A DNA stretch of 64,000 nt, taken from contig NZ_SWKR01000002.1 in assembly GCF_005144715.1 (NCBI RefSeq), forward strand, positions 186,001 to 250,000. Direction: 5' to 3'. A model generated the notes under the pieces. That model was not told where the DNA came from. It ran no database searches and worked only from the letters and a program-made list of their open reading frames with translations. Shown here in pieces: positions 25,671 to 35,268 of this stretch (position 1 is its first letter; each line of letters starts with the position of its first letter). The translations under genes and the position numbers were made by a program. This DNA is from Sphingomonas baiyangensis. GTDB lineage: Bacteria; Pseudomonadota; Alphaproteobacteria; Sphingomonadales; Sphingomonadaceae.

Positions 25671-26279
25671 ATGAGTCCGTTCGAACTGGTCTTCGCCGCC
25701 TTCGGGCTGCTGCTCGGCCTCGCCATTTCCGAGGTACTCGGCGGCTTTTCACGCGCGCTCAAGCTCAAGCGCGGCACACGCCCGGTGCGCATCGGCTGGC
25801 TCACGCCGCTGCTCGGGCTGCTGGTGATGCTCGATCTCACCAATTTCTGGCTGCTCGCCTGGGATGCGCGCGACCTGATCGGCGCCGATTACCTGACCCT
25901 CGTCGCCGTGCTCGCGATTGTCGGCGTCTATTATCTCGCCGCCACGCTCATCTTCCCCGACACGCCCGAGGAATGGCCCGATTTCGACGACTGGTACGAC
26001 CGGCAGAACCGGCTGGTGGTGGGTGGGCTGCTTGCCGCCAACGTCATGAGCTGGATCGGCCTCGCGCTGCTGCCCGAGGCGCCGCCCGCGCTCGACGCCA
26101 CACCGGCCGCCGTGCCCGTCGATCCGCTGCTCGATCTCGTCTACAATGTCAGCGGCTTCTCGATCCTCGCGCTGTTCGTGGCGTTGCTGCTCGTCCAGCG
26201 CCGCCGCCCCAATGCGGTGATGCTGGCTGCGCTATGCGTGCTGCTCGTCGTGTCGGCCGTGGTCGAGGGCAAGGTCTGA
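25671..26279 (+). CDS. Multi-pass inner-membrane protein, unknown function
   Basis: A 202-residue protein with about six hydrophobic segments: ELVFAAFGLLLGLAISEVLGGF, the GWLTPLLGLLVMLDLTNFWLLAW region, LTLVAVLAIVGVYYLAATLIF, a segment near LVVGGLLAANVMSWIGLALL, and two near the C terminus. An acidic loop (PDTPEEWPDFDDWYDRQNR) lies in the middle. I recognise no family motif. It stands alone between the tRNA and a convergent HTH-type gene. GGGGGGC precedes the ATG as a weak ribosome site. Coding status is well supported by the membrane pattern and absence of stops. Confidence 0.8.
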   Translation: MSPFELVFAAFGLLLGLAISEVLGGFSRALKLKRGTRPVRIGWLTPLLGLLVMLDLTNFWLLAWDARDLIGADYLTLVAVLAIVGVYYLAATLIFPDTPEEWPDFDDWYDRQNRLVVGGLLAANVMSWIGLALLPEAPPALDATPAAVPVDPLLDLVYNVSGFSILALFVALLLVQRRRPNAVMLAALCVLLVVSAVVEGKV

Positions 26280-26312
26280 GCCGCAGCGCGGCACCACGCA
26301 GCACCACTGGCG

Positions 26313-26978
26313 CTATTCCGTCGCCGCCTGCCGTTCGGCCTCGGCCTTCTCGCGCTCGAGCCGCAGCTTGAGCAGGTCGAGCTTGCGGATGATCGCGGCG
26401 TCGGTCTCGGCCGCCGTCGCGCGCGTGACGAAGGCGCCGCCCGCCAGCCGCGCCGCCGCCTGCGCGGCATCGACCGCCTCGGGCGATCCCTCCGCCAGCG
26501 ACCTGGTGCCGCCCGTCACGCGCAGGTACAACAGCCGCAGCAGCATGTCCGAATGGCGCCGCCTGGTGCCCACCAGCTTGCCGCCCTGATAGACCGGCTC
26601 CTCCCAGCCAATCACCGCGCGTTCGTACGCCGCCTGTTCGATCGTCGGCGCCACGCGCGCCAATGCACGCTCCCATGCCCGCTCGAACGCCGGATGCAGC
26701 CGCCGCAGCCGATAGGCCGAGGTCGATGCCATGCCCGCCCTCGCGCAGGCATCGCGCACGCACCCCGTCTCGGACAAGGCCTGCAAGAACACGCGCCGCC
26801 GCGCATCGGTCCACCCGTCGCCGCGCGTCCGGTGTCCTGGCAGCTTGGGCGATCGCACCCCGCCTTTCGCCTGCTGGCGCACCCCTCCCTGTCCGTCGTG
26901 CCATTGCGCATCCCCTGCCGCCTCAACTCGCGCGATATCATCGAGGAGGGGTTGTAGGACAGAACAAATAAGCAACAT
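26313..26978 (-). CDS. HTH protein resembling small terminase-like DNA-binding proteins
   Basis: Up to 221 residues. The core, [51 protein letters not shown], looks like the helix-turn-helix of small terminase subunits and related phage or transposon DNA-binding proteins. After it come [44 protein letters not shown] and a charged coiled C-terminal helix ([19 protein letters not shown]). The start is uncertain: the ATG at 26978 has no ribosome site, and GTG codons at 26882 and 26858 are plausible. No large terminase or other phage gene is nearby, so a host role is more likely. Function unknown. Confidence 0.72.
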   Translation of the reverse strand: MLLICSVLQPLLDDIARVEAAGDAQWHDGQGGVRQQAKGGVRSPKLPGHRTRGDGWTDARRRVFLQALSETGCVRDACARAGMASTSAYRLRRLHPAFERAWERALARVAPTIEQAAYERAVIGWEEPVYQGGKLVGTRRRHSDMLLRLLYLRVTGGTRSLAEGSPEAVDAAQAAARLAGGAFVTRATAAETDAAIIRKLDLLKLRLEREKAEAERQAATE

Positions 26979-27131
26979 CTTGGCGAAAGCGCGAATCGCG
27001 CCACTTCCCCCGCACCCATGTGCTTGCTACAGCCGCCGCGAATCTCGCATTCGCACCATTGCCGGGCGCGCCCGTGCGGCTATCGCCGCTTCCCCGCCGC
27101 GCCTCGCACCGCATACCGGAGAAGGGCCAGC

Positions 27132-29804
<2,673 letters not shown>

Positions 29805-29822
29805 TTTCAGGTGGTTTCGCGT

Positions 29823-29848
29823 GGTCCGCCGGCATCGCCCGGCGGACC
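29823..29848. terminator. Strong hairpin after acnA
   Basis: Perfect 10-bp stem GGTCCGCCGG (29823-29832) and CCGGCGGACC (29839-29848) with a 6-nt loop, 19 bp after the acnA stop. No T-tract is present, so it may stabilise the 3' end rather than terminate. Confidence 0.5.
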
Positions 29849-29953
29849 GCGGCGCACGTCCCGCCACGGGATTCGCGTTCGCCCGGCGGGCGTGCAACGG
29901 CGTTGATTTCGCGCTAGGCATCCGCCTTTGCCGGCGGGGAAGGGGAGGCGAAC

Positions 29954-30565
29954 ATGCGTAAACCGATGACGGTCGCGGCGCTGACCGAACTGGGGCGCGT
30001 CCAGCTCTCGCCCAGCTTCTTCATGCGCGATTTTCTTTACTCGGACATTGCCGCCATCCACGGTCTGTCGAACATTCCCGACGATCCCGATCTCGCGATC
30101 GAGGCGGGAAAGCGGCTGTGCAACGACCTGCTCGAGCCGCTGCAGGACGCCTTCGGGCGCATCGCCATCCGCTCGGCCTATCGCTCGAGCGAGGTCAACG
30201 CGCTCGGCGCCGCCAAGGGCTATAACTGCGCCTCGAACGACCGGAATTACGCGCGCCACATCTGGGACGTGCGCGATGCCAAGGGGCATATGGGTGCGAC
30301 GGCCTGCATCGTGGTGCCCGGCTTCTCCAATCGCTTCGACCAGCCGGGTGACTGGAAGCGGCTCGCCTGGTGGATCCACGATCATCTGCCCTACGCAATG
30401 ATGGAATTCTTCCCCGTGCGCTGGGCGGTCAACCTTTCGTGGCACGAAGCGCCCGGCCGCATGATCTTCAGCCATGTGCCCGATGGGCGCGGCTATCTCA
30501 CCAAGCCCGGCATGGCCAATCACGCAGGCAGCCACGAGGCCGAATGGGCAGGCATCCTGCCCTGA
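29954..30565 (+). CDS. Peptidase M15-like protein, possible cell-wall hydrolase fold
   Basis: A 203-residue protein without a signal peptide. The region LLEPLQDAFGRIAIRSAYRSSEVNALGAAKGYNC resembles the start of the M15/YcbK D-Ala-D-Ala carboxypeptidase-like fold (SGYRS-type motif), and ARHIWDVRDAKGHMGATACIVVPGF could hold the metal His and Asp, with PVRWAVNLSWHEAP supplying a later His. The spacing differs from classical M15 enzymes and I cannot place all zinc ligands. The ATG at 29954 has GGGGAAGGGGAGGCG upstream. It stands alone between acnA and the cold-shock gene. The family call is tentative. Confidence 0.7.
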   Translation: MRKPMTVAALTELGRVQLSPSFFMRDFLYSDIAAIHGLSNIPDDPDLAIEAGKRLCNDLLEPLQDAFGRIAIRSAYRSSEVNALGAAKGYNCASNDRNYARHIWDVRDAKGHMGATACIVVPGFSNRFDQPGDWKRLAWWIHDHLPYAMMEFFPVRWAVNLSWHEAPGRMIFSHVPDGRGYLTKPGMANHAGSHEAEWAGILP

Positions 30566-30747
30566 CTCATATCGCGCCGGCCTACCTGCGCGTTTGCCTT
30601 TCGGTCCGGTTGCGCGCATAAGGGTCGCGCTACAGTCGCATATCGACGGTCTTCGGCGCTTTGCGGCACCCTCTTCCTTCTTTCCCTGCAGCCAAGGCGC
30701 CGCGTTGCCCGGCAGTCGGGCGCGCCACGACCAAGAAGGAAATACCC

Positions 30748-30960
30748 ATGCGCCACACCGGCACCGTCAAGTTCTTCAATGCCGACAAGGGCTATGGCTT
30801 CATCGCACCCGATACGGGCGGCAACGACGCCTTCGTCCATATCTCGGCCGTCGAACGCGCCGGCATGGTCACGCTGAACCAGGATCAGCGCGTACAGTAT
30901 GAGCTCGAGGAAGATCGCCGCGGCAAGATGGCCGCGGTCAACCTCGCGCCTGCGGACTGA
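30748..30960 (+). CDS. Cold-shock domain protein (CspA family)
   Basis: A 70-residue single-strand nucleic-acid-binding protein. GTVKFFNADKGYGFIAPD contains RNP-1 (KGYGFI) and DAFVHISAVERAG contains RNP-2, both with the aromatic residues expected. It ends VQYELEEDRRGKMAAVNL. The ATG follows AAGAAGGAA closely. The 182-bp region upstream could carry a leader RNA; no clear cold box is seen. It may act as an RNA chaperone in cold or stationary phase. Confidence 0.95.
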   Translation: MRHTGTVKFFNADKGYGFIAPDTGGNDAFVHISAVERAGMVTLNQDQRVQYELEEDRRGKMAAVNLAPAD

Positions 30961-31022
30961 TTCGCCGCCGGGCGGCGCCGCTTCCGGTGCCGCCCGGACC
31001 CACCCTTTGCGGGAGACGAACG

Positions 31023-31223
31023 ATCGCCGACAATCCCGATTTCTATCGCGCCCGCGCCGCTGTCGAGCAGGCCAATGCCGACGCCGCGACGCTCGACAAT
31101 GTCCGCGAACGCTGCGATCGCGCGGCCCAGGCGTGGACCGCCATGGCCAATCGCGCCGAGCGTACCCGCACCCAGCGCGAAGCGCGCGAAGCCGCCTCGG
31201 GGCGTGTAGCCGCCGAGGACTGA
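31023..31223 (+). CDS. Short helical protein, probable unusual ATC start
   Basis: About 67 residues, IADNPDFYRARAAVEQANADAATLDNVRERCDRAAQAW and on, predicted to be almost fully helical and charged, ending SGRVAAED. A strong ribosome site (GGGAG, 31011-31015) lies seven bases before the ATC at 31023, exactly where an ATG would be expected; homologues I would expect begin MADNPDFYRAR. The only canonical start in frame is a GTG at 30987, which would put the ribosome site inside the gene. So either initiation is at ATC or the start codon has been lost. Function unknown. It is convergent with mtnP. Confidence 0.65.
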   Translation: MADNPDFYRARAAVEQANADAATLDNVRERCDRAAQAWTAMANRAERTRTQREAREAASGRVAAED

Positions 31224-31230
31224 TCGGGGC

Positions 31231-32103
31231 TCAGCCGCCCCGAAGCGCGCGACCCGCCACCGTCTGCAACCGCGCGACAAGCGCCGGGTCGCGCTGCTGC
31301 GGCGCGGTCATCAACGCACCGTGGAGACACCGGTCGATTGGCGAGAGCGGTCGCTCCGCCGGCAGCGCGCGCAGCATTTCCACCAGCGCCGCACGCGCCG
31401 CGCGGCCATTTTCCGCGACCCGCGCCAGCACCTGCGTCACATCGACCGCCGCCTCGTCCTCGCGCCAGCAATCATAGTCGGTGACCATCGCCATCAGCGC
31501 ATAGGGAAGCTCGGCCTCGCGCGCGAGCCGCGCCTCGGGCATCGCTGTCATGCCGATCACATGGCATCCCCATTGGCGGTAGAGCAAGCTCTCGGCGCGC
31601 GTCGAGAATTGCGGCCCCTCCATCGCCAGATAGGTGCCACCGCGATCAACCTGCACGCCCGCCGCCACCGCCGCCTCATGCATCAGTGCCGAAAGGCGCG
31701 GACAGGTCGGCTCGGCGAGCGAGACATGCGCCACCATGCCGCTGCCGAAATAGCTCGATACGCGCCCGCGCGTCCGGTCGATGAACTGGTCGACGATTGT
31801 GAAGCTACCCGGAGGTCGCTCCTCGACGAGGCTGCCGACCGACGAGATCGCGACGATATCGGTCGCGCCCAGCTGCTTGAGCGCATCGATATTGGCGCGC
31901 GCATTGATCGCCTCAGGCGCGATTCGGTGGCCGCGTCCGTGGCGCGGCAGGAACAGCACCCCCGCCGCGCCCAGCCGCCCGTGATAGATGGCGTCAGACG
32001 GCGCTCCCCAAGGCGTGTCGACGGCAATCCACTCGCCATTCTCGATGCCGTCGATCGCGTACAGCCCCGATCCGCCCAGCACGCCGATCGTCCAGCCGCC
32101 CAT
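31231..32103 (-). CDS. mtnP: S-methyl-5'-thioadenosine phosphorylase
   Basis: Cleaves methylthioadenosine with phosphate to adenine and methylthioribose-1-phosphate in methionine salvage. The 290-residue PNP/MTAP-2 family protein has GVLGGSGLYAIDGIE at the N terminus, LPRHGRGHRIAPEAINARANI for the phosphate and sugar site, AISSVGSLVEERPPGSFTIVDQFIDRT, and GTYLAMEGPQFSTRAES and GMTAMPEARLAREAELPYA, all typical of MTA phosphorylase. The DYDCWREDEAAVDV segment marks the purine-binding region. It ends 8 bp from the small helical gene, which runs the other way. Confidence 0.94.
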   Translation of the reverse strand: MGGWTIGVLGGSGLYAIDGIENGEWIAVDTPWGAPSDAIYHGRLGAAGVLFLPRHGRGHRIAPEAINARANIDALKQLGATDIVAISSVGSLVEERPPGSFTIVDQFIDRTRGRVSSYFGSGMVAHVSLAEPTCPRLSALMHEAAVAAGVQVDRGGTYLAMEGPQFSTRAESLLYRQWGCHVIGMTAMPEARLAREAELPYALMAMVTDYDCWREDEAAVDVTQVLARVAENGRAARAALVEMLRALPAERPLSPIDRCLHGALMTAPQQRDPALVARLQTVAGRALRGG

Positions 32104-32165
32104 GCGTACTCCTTTCGCCCGATGCCGGATTGTCCGCGGCCCGCGAAGCGCTTACGCCTGTGCCG

Positions 32166-32582
32166 ATGAACCGCAAGACCCTGTTCGCCGCGATGGCGAT
32201 GCTCGCCATGCCCGCCGCCGCCGCGGCACCTGCCGATGGCGTCACCGGCCGCTGGATGACGCCCGGCGATCAGGCGATCATCGCGATCAAGCCGTGCGGC
32301 AACCGGCTGTGCGGCGTGATCGAGCGCGTGCTCAAGGCGCCGCCCGGCGCGCCGAAGGTCGATGCCAACAATCCCGATCCCGCGCTGCGCAAGCGGCCGC
32401 TCGTCGGCACCGCGATCCTCTCGGACTTCACACGCGACGATGCGCAGTGGCGCGGCACGATCTACGATCCGCGCTCGGGCAAATCCTATCGCTCGACGAT
32501 GCGCGTGCGGGGCGCGCTGCTCGAAGTGAAGGGCTGCATCGCGGTATTCTGCCGCACGCAGGAATGGCGCCGCGCTTCCTGA
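32166..32582 (+). CDS. DUF2147 family exported protein
   Basis: A 138-residue secreted protein. MNRKTLFAAMAMLAMPAAAAA is a signal peptide; the mature part matches DUF2147: GVTGRWMTPGDQAIIAIKPCGNRLCGVIERV, then RPLVGTAILSDFTRDDAQWRGTIYDPRSGKSYRSTMRV, with the characteristic YDP.SGK.Y element, and a C-terminal KGCIAVFCRTQEWRR with paired cysteines. The family is periplasmic and of unknown function. It is divergent from mtnP; the P450 promoter begins 5 bp after its stop. Confidence 0.88.
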   Translation: MNRKTLFAAMAMLAMPAAAAAPADGVTGRWMTPGDQAIIAIKPCGNRLCGVIERVLKAPPGAPKVDANNPDPALRKRPLVGTAILSDFTRDDAQWRGTIYDPRSGKSYRSTMRVRGALLEVKGCIAVFCRTQEWRRAS

Positions 32583-32586
32583 TCTA

Positions 32587-32615
32587 TTGACACGCGTGTC
32601 AGTTGCGCCATGCTA
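32587..32615 (+). promoter_or_regulatory. P450 promoter with overlapping palindromic operator
   Basis: TTGACA (32587-32592) is followed after 17 bp by ATGCTA (32610-32615), a weak -10. The perfect palindrome TGACACGCGTGTCA (32588-32601) overlaps the -35. Such TGACAC...GTGTCA repeats are typical of TetR-family operators. The cognate repressor is not next to it in this window. The resulting leader would be short, about 15 nt before the P450 ATG. Confidence 0.55.
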
Positions 32616-32634
32616 CCCGAAAAGGAGAGGTAGC

Positions 32635-33873
32635 ATGGCGACGCTCGCACCCCAACCGCAAGCCGCGCAAGCGGCAGACCCGCTCGATGTCAGCCGCGCC
32701 GAGCTCTACCGCGACGATACGTGGCATGCGCCGTTTCGCGAGATTCGCGCCAGGGGCGGCATCCACCGTACCGAGGATTCGGACTTCGGCCCCTATTGGT
32801 CGATCGCGAGCTACAAGCCGCTCGTCCATGTCGAATCGCTGCCCGAGCTGTTTTCCTCCGAGGCCGGCGGCATCACGCTCGCCGACTTCAAGGAGGGCAC
32901 CGACGTCAAGATGCCGATGTTCATCGCGATGGACCGGCCCAAGCACACCGGCCAGCGCCGCACCGTAGCACCCGCCTTTACGCCAAGCGAAATGGCGCGG
33001 ATGACCGACGATATCCGTCGGCGCACCGCCGAGATCCTCGACGGACTGCCGATCGGCACGACCTTCGACTGGGTCGACCGCGTCTCGATCGAGCTGACCA
33101 CGCAGATGCTCGCGATTCTGTTCGACTTCCCCTGGGAAGAGCGTCGCAAGCTGACCTTCTGGTCCGACTGGGCCGGCGATATTGAGCTCGTCAAGAACGA
33201 GGAGCTGCGCCAGCAGCGGCTGGTGCACATGTTCGAGTGCGGTTCGTACTTCAAGCGCCTTTGGGACGCCAAGATCGACAAGCCGCCGACACCCGATCTC
33301 ATCTCGATGATGATCCACTCGGACGCGATGGCCGAGATGGACCAGTATGAGTTCATCGGCAATCTGATCCTGCTGATCGTCGGCGGCAACGACACCACGC
33401 GCAGCTCGATGACGGCCTATGCGCTGGGGCTCGATCAGTTTCCCGACGAGCGCGCGAAGCTCGAAGCCGATCCGTCGCTCATCCCGAATGCCGTGCAGGA
33501 GATCATCCGCTGGCAGACGCCGCTCAGCCACATGCGCCGCACCGCAACCGCCGATACCGAGCTCGACGGGCATGCCATCAAGGCGGGCGAGAAGCTGGCG
33601 CTATGGTATGTCTCGGCCAATCGCGACGAAAGCGTGTTCGAGGATGCCGACGCGATCCGTATCGAGCGCCCAAACGCGCGGCGGCACCTGGCCTTCGGCC
33701 ACGGCATCCATCGCTGCGTCGGCGCGCGGCTCGCCGAGTTGCAGATCAGCATCCTGCTCGAGGAAATGGGCAAGCGCCGGCTGCGCGCGAACGTGGCGGG
33801 CGCGCCCGAGCGCGTCGCCGCGTGCTTCGTCCACGGCTATCGCAAGCTGCCCGTCGAACTAAGTCGCTACTAG
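32635..33873 (+). CDS. Cytochrome P450, resembling CYP153-type monooxygenases
   Basis: A 412-residue soluble haem monooxygenase. The I-helix motif is GGNDTTRSSM, the K-helix is in QEIIRWQTPLSHMRRTAT and the haem loop FGHGIHRCVGARLAELQ has the axial Cys at residue 361. HMRRTAT and the GNDTTR motif are like CYP153 enzymes, which hydroxylate alkanes and related chains, but the subfamily needs an alignment. No ferredoxin or ferredoxin reductase gene is beside it. The ATG at 32635 follows AAAGGAGAGG; a TTG at 32587 in the same frame is the promoter box, not a start. Confidence 0.92.
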   Translation: MATLAPQPQAAQAADPLDVSRAELYRDDTWHAPFREIRARGGIHRTEDSDFGPYWSIASYKPLVHVESLPELFSSEAGGITLADFKEGTDVKMPMFIAMDRPKHTGQRRTVAPAFTPSEMARMTDDIRRRTAEILDGLPIGTTFDWVDRVSIELTTQMLAILFDFPWEERRKLTFWSDWAGDIELVKNEELRQQRLVHMFECGSYFKRLWDAKIDKPPTPDLISMMIHSDAMAEMDQYEFIGNLILLIVGGNDTTRSSMTAYALGLDQFPDERAKLEADPSLIPNAVQEIIRWQTPLSHMRRTATADTELDGHAIKAGEKLALWYVSANRDESVFEDADAIRIERPNARRHLAFGHGIHRCVGARLAELQISILLEEMGKRRLRANVAGAPERVAACFVHGYRKLPVELSRY

Positions 33874-33905
33874 AGCCTGTTTCAGTAAAGCTGAAAACGA
33901 CTCTA
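33871..33905. terminator. Nested hairpin at the convergent P450 / hydroxylase ends
   Basis: TAGAG (33871-33875) pairs with CTCTA (33901-33905), and inside it GTTTCAG pairs with CTGAAAAC around TAAAG. Both genes' TAG stop codons form the base of the hairpin. The stem is weak and without long T-tracts; it may be a bidirectional end signal. Confidence 0.4.
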
Positions 33906-35114
33906 GACCGTCTCGCCCAGCAGCAGGCGCGGGCGCTGGCCGCTTTCGCCGCGCGCCTCGGCCATGAAGCGCGCCTTGAGCGGGGGCAGTGCGTTGACTG
34001 CCGAAATCCCCATGCGCCGCACTGCCGATGCGGTGCGGCCGGGCACGCCGAACAGCCGCGTCAGCGTGTCGGTCGCCATCGCCACCATCAGCGTGTCGAG
34101 CCCGCGCCACCGCTCGTAGCGCTTGAGCAGCTGCGCATCGCCGAGGTCGAGCCCCAGTCGCCGGCCCTCGACGAGAACCTCGACCAGCGTCGCGACGTCA
34201 CGGAAACCCAGGTTCAGGCCCTGCCCGGCGATCGGATGGATGCCGTGCGCGGCATCGCCCACCAGTGCCAGCCGCTCGGCGGTGATCCGCGCCGCATGAT
34301 GGAAGCCGAGCGGATAGCTGCTGCGCCGCGTGACCGGCCCAAGCCGCCCGAGGAAACCGCCCATGCGCTTCTCGGCTTCGGCGAGCCACGCGCGGTCGGA
34401 AAGCTTGAGCATCCCCGGCGCGTCCTTCGCGTCGACCGTCCATACCAGTGCCGATCGGTGCCCGGTATCATCGTCGGGCAGCGGCAGGATCGCGAAAGGG
34501 CCGGCGGGATAGAAGATCTCGTAGGCGCAATTCTCGTGGCTGTGCTCGTGATGAAACGTCGCGATCATCGCGACGTGATCGTAGCGCCAGCGCGCGATGT
34601 TGATGCCGGCTGCCTCGCGCGTGGGCGAATTGCGCCCCTCGGCGGCGATCAGCAGCTCGGCACGCACCACCGATCCGTCGTCGAGCGTCGCGACGACGCC
34701 GGCCTCGTTGCGGTCGACCGATACCGCGCGCCGCTGCATCCGCAGGTCGACGCCTGCGGCCTCGCTCGCCGCGGCGTGCAGCGCCTGACGCAGCCGGCGG
34801 TTCTCGTACATCACGCCAAGCGCCCCGTCGCCGGAATCGGGCTCGAAGTCGAGCGCGCCGGGTTCGAGCCCGTCGCTCACGCGGATCGAGGCGATCGGGC
34901 ACCCGGCGCCCGCCAGCCGCGCGCTCACGCCGATCGCATCGAGCATCCGGTGGCTCGCGCTGGCGACGGCACTGGCGCGCCCGTCGAAATCGGCAGCGAG
35001 GATCGTCGCGGGATCGGCGGGGTCGACGACGGTGGCGGTCAGGCCGTGCGCGGCAAGCGCCGTCGCCAGCGTGCTGCCGACCAGTCCGGCGCCCAGAATA
35101 AGAACATCGCTCAT
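33903..35114 (-). CDS. FAD-dependent hydroxylase, UbiH/UbiF/COQ6 family
   Basis: A 403-residue flavoprotein monooxygenase, probably in ubiquinone ring hydroxylation. It has the N-terminal FAD fold VLILGAGLVGSTLATALAAHG, DGRASAVASASHRML, MYENRRLRQALHAAA, the DG-like LLIAAEGRNSPTREAAGI, and the ribityl-binding GDAAHGIHPIAGQGLNLGFRD. The ATG at 35114 gives a standard start; the frame is open further upstream. Which ring carbon is oxidised cannot be told, since alphaproteobacterial UbiH-like enzymes (UbiL, UbiM) vary. It is divergent from ftsK. Confidence 0.92.
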   Translation of the reverse strand: MSDVLILGAGLVGSTLATALAAHGLTATVVDPADPATILAADFDGRASAVASASHRMLDAIGVSARLAGAGCPIASIRVSDGLEPGALDFEPDSGDGALGVMYENRRLRQALHAAASEAAGVDLRMQRRAVSVDRNEAGVVATLDDGSVVRAELLIAAEGRNSPTREAAGINIARWRYDHVAMIATFHHEHSHENCAYEIFYPAGPFAILPLPDDDTGHRSALVWTVDAKDAPGMLKLSDRAWLAEAEKRMGGFLGRLGPVTRRSSYPLGFHHAARITAERLALVGDAAHGIHPIAGQGLNLGFRDVATLVEVLVEGRRLGLDLGDAQLLKRYERWRGLDTLMVAMATDTLTRLFGVPGRTASAVRRMGISAVNALPPLKARFMAEARGESGQRPRLLLGETV

Positions 35115-35268
35115 GGCCGTCGATGTAGCCCGCGCCGCTCCCGAAGCAAATGGACCTTTGGTCCGCCACGCGCACGCCATTGCGCGCCTGCTTGACGCCG
35201 AACCCGCTTTCGCGCGATGATTCCCGCTGTGTTCCGGCAGCATTGCCGGCGCTTTCGGGGGATAGACG

